From Cyanobacteria bacterium OH_CDB_20 (GTDB lineage Bacteria; Cyanobacteriota; Vampirovibrionia; Gastranaerophilales; Gastranaerophilaceae), in contig JAEZIX010000073.1 of assembly GCA_023415935.1 (NCBI GenBank), positions 1 to 13,933 on the forward strand: DNA of 13,933 nt. The letters are read 5' to 3'. The notes beneath the pieces are model-generated. The model was not told the DNA's origin and searched no databases. It saw only the letters and a list, made by a program, of their open reading frames with translations. This document shows positions 6,810 to 13,746 of the stretch, one piece after another (the first letter of the stretch is position 1; each line of letters begins with the position of its first letter). Both the position numbers and the translations under genes were made by a program.

Positions 6810-8237
6810 CTACTTTCCTTTATAATGTTTTATGAAGTATTCTATTCCTTTTATATCTTTGTAAGCTACTTCTGCTACTTTCAACGCAGCACTTGCTGTT
6901 TTTTGTTTAGATTCAGCTGCTTTTATTGAGCCTTCACCGGTTCCATCATATACTGCAAGTTTATCAGCCAGAGTTTTTTGAAGAGCAGCAAAGTCAGTTA
7001 CCTTTTCTTTAGGATATTTCTTATTGAATTGTTTTTCTAATTCAGCAGCATCTTCTCTAGCTTCTTTAAGCTCACTGCGCTTTGCAGCAATTTGTGTATT
7101 AAGTTTATCAATTTCAGTAGCTGAAGTTGATTTGGCTTTTTGAGCTAGAAGGTCTTCAATTTCTTTATTTAATGAATTAATACTACTTTGTTTGGTTACA
7201 ATTTTATCAACAAGCTGCTTTTCAGTATCTACTTTTTTGCGCTCATTATTTAAATCAGTTAAAGCTTTATTTGCATCTTTTAAATCATCTTTTGCTTTTG
7301 TATAATCATCATTAACCTTTATTAAATCACTAGCGTCAAGTTTTTTATCACCATTAGCATCTTTTATGCCAAGGTAGTCCATATAATTTGATAATGCATC
7401 TTTGTAGGATTGTACATCTTTTTCGTCGAAAACACCATCACCATTAACATCATACTTTTTCATTTGTTCATCAGACAGTTTTTTATTGTTATCGAGGTAT
7501 TTTTGAGCATTAACAACTCTATTTGCTAAAATTGTTAAGTCACCGTAGCCTAATTTGTCATTGTCATAAAAATCAAATGCTTGAGTTGCTATTCTCTTTT
7601 TATATTTTTCAATAAAGTCTTTTACTTCTTGTGAAGCATTGTCAAACTTGCCATTAGTAAGTTTTAAGAAGTCAGCATAGTCATTAATGTTTTCTTTTCC
7701 ATCTTTATTGATATCAAAATTTGTGTTTTTGCCAACATAATTCATTAGTGCTTTTTCATATTCAGCTAAATTTGCTTTTTCTGCTTCTGTCATGGTTGCT
7801 TTTTGCTCTTCAAAGATAGCAAAATCAGAGAATGTAAGTTTATTTTTTCTGTCTTTTAAGTCCTCAAGTATTGAATCTTGAAGTTCAGCTTTTTGATCAG
7901 CCATGAATTTTTTCTCGTAATCACTGATTTTACCGTCTTTATCAAAATCGAAGCCCTCAATAGCTTTACCATCTTTATCTTGGCCAAATTTTGCCAAATC
8001 TTCAATTGTGATTTTACCATCACCATTAATATCAAAGAGTTTTTTGTCTTTATTTAGTGCAGAAACACTCTTATCAATCAGTTTCTTATCTTTTGAGTCA
8101 ACAACACCATCGCCATTTACATCTGCAGCTTTAAATAGAGCCTCATTAGTAAATGTACCGTCTTTCATATTTTTTTTAACCGTATCGTATGCAAACTTTT
8201 GAAAATAGCCATTTAAAGCACTATAGTCATAACTCAT
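6810..8237 (-). CDS. Multi-EF-hand/dockerin-like calcium-loop and coiled-coil protein
   Basis: The 475-residue protein is of unknown function. It has no signal peptide or membrane span. Calcium-type loops are seen at residues 39-50 (DVNGDGVVDSKD), 69-80 (DINGDGKITIED), 97-108 (DFDKDGKISDYE), 175-186 (DINKDGKENIND), 263-274 (DVNGDGVFDEKD) and 293-304 (DANGDKKLDASD, lacking the position-6 Gly). A degenerate one sits near 222-236. Two pairs (39/69 and 263/293) are spaced by exactly 30 residues, similar to the duplicated loops of type I dockerins, whose loops also end in Asp. From about 306 to 410 there is a Lys/Glu/Leu-rich coiled coil, and a basic tail ends in HYKGK. A strong SD (TAAGGAG, complement of 8244-8250) precedes ATG at 8237. 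Calcium binding is expected from the loops; whether it is cytosolic or exported by a signal-less route is not visible. Cellulosomal dockerin is unlikely without export signals or glycosidases. Confidence 0.88.
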   Translation of the reverse strand: MSYDYSALNGYFQKFAYDTVKKNMKDGTFTNEALFKAADVNGDGVVDSKDKKLIDKSVSALNKDKKLFDINGDGKITIEDLAKFGQDKDGKAIEGFDFDKDGKISDYEKKFMADQKAELQDSILEDLKDRKNKLTFSDFAIFEEQKATMTEAEKANLAEYEKALMNYVGKNTNFDINKDGKENINDYADFLKLTNGKFDNASQEVKDFIEKYKKRIATQAFDFYDNDKLGYGDLTILANRVVNAQKYLDNNKKLSDEQMKKYDVNGDGVFDEKDVQSYKDALSNYMDYLGIKDANGDKKLDASDLIKVNDDYTKAKDDLKDANKALTDLNNERKKVDTEKQLVDKIVTKQSSINSLNKEIEDLLAQKAKSTSATEIDKLNTQIAAKRSELKEAREDAAELEKQFNKKYPKEKVTDFAALQKTLADKLAVYDGTGEGSIKAAESKQKTASAALKVAEVAYKDIKGIEYFIKHYKGK

Positions 8238-8282
8238 GATACACTCCTTAGATTTGTTACTTTGATGTTTACGGCATAAATT

Positions 8283-8290
8283 GGTTAACC
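8283..8290. repeat. Short perfect palindrome in the divergent intergenic region
   Basis: GGTTAACC is a perfect 8-bp palindrome in the 195-bp gap between the divergent calcium-loop gene and ycf23. It lies about 46 bp upstream of the minus-strand start, where an operator could sit. No second copy was seen in the gap, and no convincing minus-strand promoter hexamers were found around it. Confidence 0.25.
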
Positions 8291-8384
8291 TTTAGCTACT
8301 TAGGGCTATTTTTAAGTTATCTTTACATTTCTTCATTTTAAAATTTATCAGCATTTGGACTATATCGCATAAATATTGATGTTG

Positions 8385-8393
8385 TGCTATAAT
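8385..8393 (+). promoter_or_regulatory. Extended -10 promoter of ycf23
   Basis: TGCTATAAT is a perfect extended -10 (TGn-TATAAT). It predicts transcription from about 8400, with a leader of about 33 nt carrying SD AGGAGG at 8422-8427. The -35 is weak, as often tolerated with an extended -10. Confidence 0.65.
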
Positions 8394-8432
8394 CAATAGC
8401 TGTAAGTAGTTTAATTTGTTCAGGAGGAATAT

Positions 8433-9191
8433 ATGAACAGAATAGAGATTTTAAGAAGACATATTGCTGAAAAAAGAGCAGTAAAAGTTATTGCTGGAAT
8501 CGGTAATTTTAATATGGAAAGTATCAAAAAAGTTGTTTGTGCAGCAGAACAAGGCGGAGCAAGCGCAGTTGATGTGGCATATTCAGAAGAAATAATTAAG
8601 ATGGCAAAAGAAAACACTAAACTTCCAGTAATGGTTTCATCAATTGTTCCTCAAGAATTGGCTTCAGCTGTAAGAATGGGAGCTGATGCTATTGAAGTTG
8701 GAAACTATGATGTTCTATACAGAAACGGTGTAAGAGTCACTGCTGTTGAAATTCTTGATATAGTTAACAAAACACTAGAACTTTTGAACGGAGAAAATAC
8801 TTTTATCTCAGTTACAGTTCCTGGTCATATTTCAGTTGATGAGCAAATTGCATTGGCTAAACAACTTGAAGAATTGAATATTGATTTAATTCAAACAGAA
8901 GGTGCTGCAACAGTAACAGCACAAAATGGCGGTGCTAGAGGTCTTCTTGAAACTGCTCAAGTTTCAATTGCAAATACTGTTGAACTTTCAAGAAATGTTG
9001 AAATTCCTATAATGACTGCAAGCGGAATTACTACAACAACTGCACCATTAGCATTTGCGGCTGGCGCATCTGCAGTCGGAGTTGGTTCTTCTGTTAATAA
9101 ACTTGATTCTGTTATTGCTATGATTGCAGTTGTCAGAACTTTGGTTGAAGCTGCTTCAAAAAATGTCGAAAAGACAGCTATTCATGCATAA
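8433..9191 (+). CDS. ycf23: Ycf23/DUF561 TIM-barrel protein
   Basis: This 252-residue protein matches the Ycf23 (DUF561) family by remembered motif content. Blocks include KVIAGIGNFN (18-27), GGASAVDVAY (41-50), LPVMVSSIVPQELA (64-77), MGADAIEVGNYDVLY (82-96), VTVPGHISVDEQIALA (127-142), DLIQTEGA (151-158), IPIMTASGIT (191-200) and FAAGASAVGVGSSVNKL (208-224). The alternating strand/helix pattern and the C-terminal phosphate-binding-like loop (GASAVGVGS) suggest a TIM barrel. No enzymatic reaction is firmly established for the family; it has been linked to transcriptional or photosystem-related functions in phototrophs, which cannot apply simply here. The SD AGGAGG is ideal. The gene has its own promoter and terminator. 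It is the main evidence for a cyanobacterial-lineage host. Confidence 0.88.
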   Translation: MNRIEILRRHIAEKRAVKVIAGIGNFNMESIKKVVCAAEQGGASAVDVAYSEEIIKMAKENTKLPVMVSSIVPQELASAVRMGADAIEVGNYDVLYRNGVRVTAVEILDIVNKTLELLNGENTFISVTVPGHISVDEQIALAKQLEELNIDLIQTEGAATVTAQNGGARGLLETAQVSIANTVELSRNVEIPIMTASGITTTTAPLAFAAGASAVGVGSSVNKLDSVIAMIAVVRTLVEAASKNVEKTAIHA

Positions 9192-9208
9192 AATTGGATA
9201 AATTAATG

Positions 9209-9214
9209 TATAAT
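9209..9214 (+). promoter_or_regulatory. Possible -10 element for the TOPRIM gene, overlapping the terminator
   Basis: A perfect TATAAT overlaps the left arm of the ycf23 terminator hairpin. Transcription would start near 9221, inside the hairpin, so the new RNA could not form the full stem. No good -35 is seen 16-18 bp upstream, and the match could be chance in AT-rich DNA. Confidence 0.3.
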
Positions 9215-9244
9215 AAGGGTGAGCATATTGCTTACCCTTATTTT
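9212..9244 (+). terminator. Intrinsic terminator after ycf23
   Basis: AATAAGGGTGAGC (9212-9224), loop ATATT, and GCTTACCCTTATT (9230-9242) form a 13-bp stem with one G-U pair, followed by further T. It ends only about 11 nt before the next gene's start codon. Confidence 0.8.
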
Positions 9245-9255
9245 ATGGAGAGAGT

Positions 9256-10272
9256 TTGGATAAAATTGACATAAAAAAAATTAAATATAAAAAAATGTCG
9301 ATTGATGATTTTATTATCTCTATTGACAGACTTTCAAGATTTAAATTGCCTGAAGTAAAGTATCCGAGAGTGTATAAAGAAATAATTTCTAAGCATTTAA
9401 TATTTCCGCAATACTCATTAAAAAACTTTGATACAACTGAAAGCGATATTATAGTAAAAGTTGTTGAAACAATATGGAATGGCTCTATTAATGAGTCTAA
9501 AAGCTCTAAAGAACACTTTTTGTCGCTGGCTGCTATATCGATGCTTGATAATTATTATTTTAAAAATATACCTGCTGAAACTAAAAAACTAATGAAGGCA
9601 AATCTTGATATTTCAACTCCTATGTCTAAATATACAAAAAAACTTCCTCAAAATGTTGCATTGTTAAAGGAGCTAAATTCAACAAATCGAAATGTTTCAA
9701 TAGAGTCAGCTAAAAATATTAGAGAATCAAAATCAACTAAATTCCCTATAGAAAAGATAGTTCTAACAGAAGGAATAACTGAAGAAATACTATTACCGGT
9801 ATTTGCAAAAAAACTTGGATTTGACTTTGAAACAAATGGGGTTTTAGTTGTCGGAGCAGGCGGGAAAAGCAAAATTCCTCCTTTGTATGCTAAGCTTAAA
9901 AATAAAGTTAATCTTCCAATTATAATAATTATGGATAATGACGCTTTTCCTATATACAATGACCTCGTAAGAAAAACATCAAAGAAAGACCAAGTAATTA
10001 TAATCAATAAAGGTGAATTTGAGGATATATTACCTAAAAATCTTATCAAAAGGTCATTTAACAGCTATTTCTATGATATTGAAAAAGTCAGTATAAATGA
10101 TTTTCAAGATGAATATTCTATGTGCCAAAACATATCAAACATCTATAAATCAAGACAAATTGGCGAGTTTCAAAAAGCTCATTTTGCGAAGATTATTGCA
10201 GAATGTATAAAATATAAAACCGATATTTCGCCTGAAATTGAAAAAATAATATTAGAAATAAAGTCTACTTAG
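9256..10272 (+). CDS. Stand-alone OLD-family-type TOPRIM protein (putative nuclease)
   Basis: The 338-residue protein has a C-terminal TOPRIM domain of the type found in OLD-family nucleases. The acidic motif is VLTEGITEEILLP (169-181, Glu172), followed by VLVVGAGGKSK (196-206), IIIIMDNDA (222-230, Asp227 and Asp229), the downstream acidic GEFEDILP (253-260) and a Lys-containing helix (QKAHFAKIIA, 306-315). OLD proteins normally carry an N-terminal ABC-type ATPase. Here there is no Walker A or signature motif, and the first ~165 residues are a Lys-rich, mostly helical region I cannot assign. A metal-dependent nuclease role is inferred from the retained acidic residues. The TTG at 9256 is preferred because GGAG (9247-9250) lies 5 nt upstream; an in-frame ATG at 9295 has no SD. 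The gene end overlaps the convergent lipoprotein gene by 8 nt. DUF4435-like or other TOPRIM families are alternatives. Confidence 0.8.
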   Translation: MDKIDIKKIKYKKMSIDDFIISIDRLSRFKLPEVKYPRVYKEIISKHLIFPQYSLKNFDTTESDIIVKVVETIWNGSINESKSSKEHFLSLAAISMLDNYYFKNIPAETKKLMKANLDISTPMSKYTKKLPQNVALLKELNSTNRNVSIESAKNIRESKSTKFPIEKIVLTEGITEEILLPVFAKKLGFDFETNGVLVVGAGGKSKIPPLYAKLKNKVNLPIIIIMDNDAFPIYNDLVRKTSKKDQVIIINKGEFEDILPKNLIKRSFNSYFYDIEKVSINDFQDEYSMCQNISNIYKSRQIGEFQKAHFAKIIAECIKYKTDISPEIEKIILEIKST

Positions 10273-12133
10273 ATAAAGACTTAGTATCTTTAATGTATAT
10301 CTCATCAGGATTATGAACAACACCTCCAATTGGAGTTGGGAATATATTCCCAAATTTATTTCTAAGAGCTGTTATCCTTAGAGGTGAATATAGATATATT
10401 ATCGGAGCTTCATCATATACAATTTGCTGATACTGATCGTATAGAGCTTTTCTTTTATTAAAGTCAAGCTCTAGAGAGGCTTTATCAAATATATTATCAA
10501 TTTGTTTTTCCCAAGGAGTAATATCATTTGCAGGCTTTCCTGGCTCCCGCTTGTTAAAGATGTGAAGCGGTCCATAAGAATACCAAACATTTTTCCCTGT
10601 GTGAGGCTCAAGCGCATTGCCTGTAAAAGCGAGAATTATCGCGTCCCAGTCTAATGTGTTTGTTACTTTATTTACTAATGAGTTGAATTCAATAGGCTTA
10701 AAGTTTACTTTTATACCAAGCTCATTTAAATCTTCTTTCAGCATAACGCCCATTGCTTCACGTTCTGTATTTCCAGCATTTGTTAGTAAGTCAAACTCAA
10801 CTATATTACCTTTTTTATCATGTAAAATCCCTTTTTTGTCATATTTGAAGCCAGATTCTTCTAAAAGTTTCCTAGCATAATTAATATCTCTTTTATGGCC
10901 TTTTTCAAGCTTTTTATTTAAGAAGATTGAAGGTAAGGCTTCAGCTGTAAATAAGGGCTGACCTACACCATTTGCTATATTAAATACAATATTTTCTCTG
11001 TCAACTGCATAATCAACGGCTTTTCTAAAGTTCCTATCGTTAAACCAAGCTTGTTTGATAGGGGAAACATAATATTTCCCTTGAGGATTTTTTCTCTTGT
11101 TAAGATTGAATGTTATAAACATTGTCCCTGTATCAGGCCCAAGATTATAGATAGTAAAATCAGACTTTTTCTCAAGCTCTTTAAATCTTGAAACGTCTTT
11201 TCCTCTAATTGAGAGGATGTCTAACTCTTTTGCCTCAAACTTTAAGAGTTCATTATTTAAATCGCCGACTATTAGTACAATATATTTGTCCAAGTATGGC
11301 AATTTGTTATGTTTTTCATCAATCACATAGTAATTAGGGTTTCGTTTCATAACAACTCTTTGTGCCGGTACATATTCTTCTAGCATAAAAGGTCCACTTG
11401 TAACGAATGACTTTGGACTTGCACTAGTCGTCCAAAAAGCCTGGAATGCTTTATTTCCCTTTTTTAAAACAGGTTCTAGAACATGTTTAGGTGCAATTGG
11501 AACTGATAATAACCTTAAAAATGGGGCAAAAGGCTTTGGAGTAGTTATTTTTACTGTATAGTCATCAACCTTTTCAAATTTTGGAGGAATTCCATCAATC
11601 AAGATAGAGTCTCTTGTACTTACATTCCCGTACCCGCCTAAAATAATTTTATTCCAGGTGAATATCACATCGTCAGCGGTTATTGGCTTCCCGTCTGACC
11701 ATTTTATCCCATGTCTTAAGTCTAAAATGTATGTTTTCTTATCTTTTGAAATTTTTATGTCTTTTGCAAGTTTTGGTATAACTTCACCGGTATAAACGTC
11801 AGTGGTAATGAGAGAATCAAACATCAAATCACCAAACTGAGAAGATGTAGCATCTTTAGATTCCCATGCATTAAAGGTCTTTGGACCTTCGCCAATTGAA
11901 GATGAGACAATTGATCCACCAAATTTGCCAACTTCGCCTCTTGAAAGCAGATAATCAACGCCATCAATCGTAATAGACTTTGATTTTTTAAATTCGACAG
12001 TCTTTTCTGTTTTTTGGCTTTCTGAATCATTTGAAATTGTCTTTTGTTCTTTATTGTCAATTCTGAAACAAGAAACAACAATTCCAAATGAAATAAGCAA
12101 TAATATTAAAAATATTCTTATAAGTTTATTCAT
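10265..12133 (-). CDS. ABC transporter substrate-binding lipoprotein, family 5 (oligopeptide/dipeptide type)
   Basis: This is an extracytoplasmic solute-binding protein of the OppA/DppA/AppA superfamily (SBP_bac_5), 622 residues from ATG 12133. It begins with a basic n-region and hydrophobic core (residues 4-20) and a lipobox VVSC with Cys22 as the lipidation site. It is therefore a membrane-anchored lipoprotein facing outward. Family blocks include YILDLRHGIKWSDGKPITADD near residue 130, a KRNPNYY motif, and NFRKAVDYAVDRENIV in the second lobe. The likely cargo is peptides, but related members bind nickel, sugars or other solutes and the sequence does not decide. No permease or ATPase genes are adjacent, so it is an orphan component here. 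A GTG at 12136 is in frame immediately upstream; neither start has a strong SD. Its last 8 nt overlap the TOPRIM gene tail-to-tail, and no terminator is seen. Confidence 0.9.
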   Translation of the reverse strand: MNKLIRIFLILLLISFGIVVSCFRIDNKEQKTISNDSESQKTEKTVEFKKSKSITIDGVDYLLSRGEVGKFGGSIVSSSIGEGPKTFNAWESKDATSSQFGDLMFDSLITTDVYTGEVIPKLAKDIKISKDKKTYILDLRHGIKWSDGKPITADDVIFTWNKIILGGYGNVSTRDSILIDGIPPKFEKVDDYTVKITTPKPFAPFLRLLSVPIAPKHVLEPVLKKGNKAFQAFWTTSASPKSFVTSGPFMLEEYVPAQRVVMKRNPNYYVIDEKHNKLPYLDKYIVLIVGDLNNELLKFEAKELDILSIRGKDVSRFKELEKKSDFTIYNLGPDTGTMFITFNLNKRKNPQGKYYVSPIKQAWFNDRNFRKAVDYAVDRENIVFNIANGVGQPLFTAEALPSIFLNKKLEKGHKRDINYARKLLEESGFKYDKKGILHDKKGNIVEFDLLTNAGNTEREAMGVMLKEDLNELGIKVNFKPIEFNSLVNKVTNTLDWDAIILAFTGNALEPHTGKNVWYSYGPLHIFNKREPGKPANDITPWEKQIDNIFDKASLELDFNKRKALYDQYQQIVYDEAPIIYLYSPLRITALRNKFGNIFPTPIGGVVHNPDEIYIKDTKSLSK

Positions 12134-12193
12134 CACTTATAATTATCATAAATTTGTCAAATTATGTATAGTCAGTTAAGTAATCTTAATGAA

Positions 12194-12222
12194 TTGACGC
12201 GTTTGATATTAAAGACTATATT
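12194..12222 (+). promoter_or_regulatory. Promoter of the nfeD-SPFH operon
   Basis: TTGACG (12194-12199) and TATATT (12217-12222) are 17 bp apart, each a 5/6 match to the sigma-70 consensus. Transcription is predicted from about 12229, with a leader of about 25 nt containing SD AGGAGA (12244-12249). This is the most complete promoter in the window. Confidence 0.75.
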
Positions 12223-12253
12223 TTATGAATAATAGACTATCTTAGGAGAAAAT

Positions 12254-12685
12254 ATGATTAATTGGGTTGTATGGTGTTATCTTGGTGTAATACTAGTCGT
12301 AATTGAACTTTTCGCACCGGCATTATTTTTCCTTAACCTTGCAATAGCAGCATTTTTGACAGCAATACCTGCTTATTATGGCATAAGTTTTGCAGCTCAA
12401 ACAATTATATTTCTAGTGTTATCAACATTATTATTATTTTTCTTAAGACCATTTTTGGTAAATAAAACAAATAATGGAAATTCAAAGCACGGTGCTTTAA
12501 GCGAATATATCGGAAAAACAGCAAAAGTGCTTGAAGAAGTTACTGAAAATTCAGGTAGAATTGAAATATATGATGAAAACTGGGAAGCCCGTACTCAAAA
12601 TGGCACTACAATTCCAGTAGGAGAAATAGTTATAATTAATAGTTTTGATAATTTAATTATGTATGTTGAAAAGGAGAAAAATTAA
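12254..12685 (+). CDS. NfeD-like membrane protein (short form)
   Basis: The 143-residue protein belongs to the short NfeD/YbbK class. The N-terminal half holds hydrophobic spans (about residues 5-25, 26-46 and 48-68). The C-terminal half is a cytosolic OB-fold-type barrel with the family pattern GRIEIYDENWEARTQNGTTI followed by PVGEIVIIN (101-129) and a closing strand (LIMYVEK, 134-140). It lacks the ClpP-like serine protease domain of long NfeD proteins. NfeD proteins are commonly encoded next to SPFH partners and are thought to help stabilise or anchor them in membrane microdomains. Here the stop codon TAA shares its last A with the ATG of the SPFH gene, a 1-nt overlap indicating translational coupling. 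The start is supported by SD AGGAGA and a strong promoter. Confidence 0.9.
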   Translation: MINWVVWCYLGVILVVIELFAPALFFLNLAIAAFLTAIPAYYGISFAAQTIIFLVLSTLLLFFLRPFLVNKTNNGNSKHGALSEYIGKTAKVLEEVTENSGRIEIYDENWEARTQNGTTIPVGEIVIINSFDNLIMYVEKEKN

Positions 12686-13668
12686 TGGACGCAGGTATCT
12701 TTTTATTAATTGCGATTATTGCTTTATTAATATTGTTTTTTGCAAAAGCATTCAAAGTCATAAAACAAGCTGAAGTAATGATTATTGAAAATTTGGGTAA
12801 ATACAGCAGAACCCTAAAACCTGGACTGCACATAATAATTCCTGTTTTAGAAGCGCCTAGAGGTGTTCACTGGAAAGAAATTGCAAGAGATATGCAAGGT
12901 AATAGCTATTCAATGTATATTTCAAGAGATAGAATTGATTTAAGAGAGACAGTATATGATTTCCCAAGACAAAATGTAATCACTAAAGATAATGTTTCTA
13001 TAAGTATTAATGCATTAATCTACTTCCAAATTATTAATCCGGAAAGTGCAGCATATAAAATACAAAATCTGCCTGATGCTATTGAAAAATTAACTCAAAC
13101 AACACTTAGAAACGTAATAGGTGAACTTGATTTAGACCAAACACTTGTATCAAGAGATACTATCAACCAAAAATTGAGAGCAATACTTGATGAAGCTACT
13201 AACAAGTGGGGCGTAAAAGTAAACCGTGTTGAACTTCAGGATGTTATTCCACCTGTAGACATTCAAAAAGCAATGGAAAAACAAATGAAAGCAGAGCGTG
13301 ATAGACGTGCTGCAATCTTAGAAGCTGAAGGTTTGAAAAGAGCAGCAATACTTAACGCAGAAGGTGAAAGAGAATCTGAAATCAACAAAGCTGAAGGTCA
13401 TAAACAAGCAGCTATTTTAAGAGCAGAAGGTGCAGCTCAAGCAAGAATACTTGAAGCTGACGCGGAAAAAGGTGCAATTTCAAGAATTATTGAAGCAATT
13501 GCCGGTAACGGACAACCTGATAAATACCTAATTGCGGTAAGATACTTGGATACATTAAAACAAATGGTATCAGGCGAAAATAATAAGGTTGTTTATATGC
13601 CTTATGAAGCAACAGGCGTCTTAAGCTCAATAGACGGCATTAAAGAAATGCTTGATGCAAAAAGATAA
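12685..13668 (+). CDS. SPFH-domain (stomatin/prohibitin, QmcA-like) membrane protein
   Basis: The 327-residue protein has one N-terminal membrane anchor (about 4-22) and then a stomatin/prohibitin (SPFH, band 7) domain (about 25-200). Characteristic blocks are ENLGKYSRTLKPGLHIIIP (35-53), VITKDNVSISINALIYFQI (98-116), LTQTTLRNVIGELDLDQTL (136-154) and GVKVNRVELQDVIPP (176-190). A helical tail follows with an AEx motif every 11 residues (203, 214, 225, 236, 247, 258), a hendecad coiled coil. Compared with E. coli QmcA there appears to be a ~20-residue insertion around 60-85. Such proteins assemble into ring- or cage-like oligomers that organise membrane domains and modulate membrane proteases. 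SD AAGGAG (12671-12676) lies inside nfeD. The symbol qmcA is possible, but orthology is not certain. The gene is intact and ends at a clear terminator. Confidence 0.93.
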   Translation: MDAGIFLLIAIIALLILFFAKAFKVIKQAEVMIIENLGKYSRTLKPGLHIIIPVLEAPRGVHWKEIARDMQGNSYSMYISRDRIDLRETVYDFPRQNVITKDNVSISINALIYFQIINPESAAYKIQNLPDAIEKLTQTTLRNVIGELDLDQTLVSRDTINQKLRAILDEATNKWGVKVNRVELQDVIPPVDIQKAMEKQMKAERDRRAAILEAEGLKRAAILNAEGERESEINKAEGHKQAAILRAEGAAQARILEADAEKGAISRIIEAIAGNGQPDKYLIAVRYLDTLKQMVSGENNKVVYMPYEATGVLSSIDGIKEMLDAKR

Positions 13669-13686
13669 ATATTTTTTAATAAATTT

Positions 13687-13713
13687 AAAAGAGGGTTTTA
13701 ACCCTCTTTTTTT
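13687..13713. terminator. Intrinsic terminator after the SPFH gene, probably bidirectional
   Basis: AAAAGAGGGTT (13687-13697) and AACCCTCTTTT (13700-13710) form a perfect inverted repeat followed by TTT. In practice the loop is TTTTAA. The A-rich left flank would supply a U tract for a minus-strand gene ending near 13747. Confidence 0.85.
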
Positions 13714-13746
13714 AACTTGTATCTAAACTGTTAGTAAATGTGTTAA

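Noticed and set aside
8238..8432. Riboswitch or structured leader in the 195-bp divergent gap
   Set aside because: Only an 8-bp palindrome and an extended -10 promoter are visible; no long stems or known aptamer motifs were found.
10274..10292. TAAAGA/TCTTTA hairpin near the lipoprotein gene 3' end
   Set aside because: It has six AT-rich pairs, lies inside the coding end, and lacks a GC core or U tract.
12137..12193. Minus-strand TTGACA (complement of 12156-12161) as the -35 of the lipoprotein gene
   Set aside because: No -10 hexamer lies at a suitable distance before the start codon; the spacing would place the -10 over the ATG.
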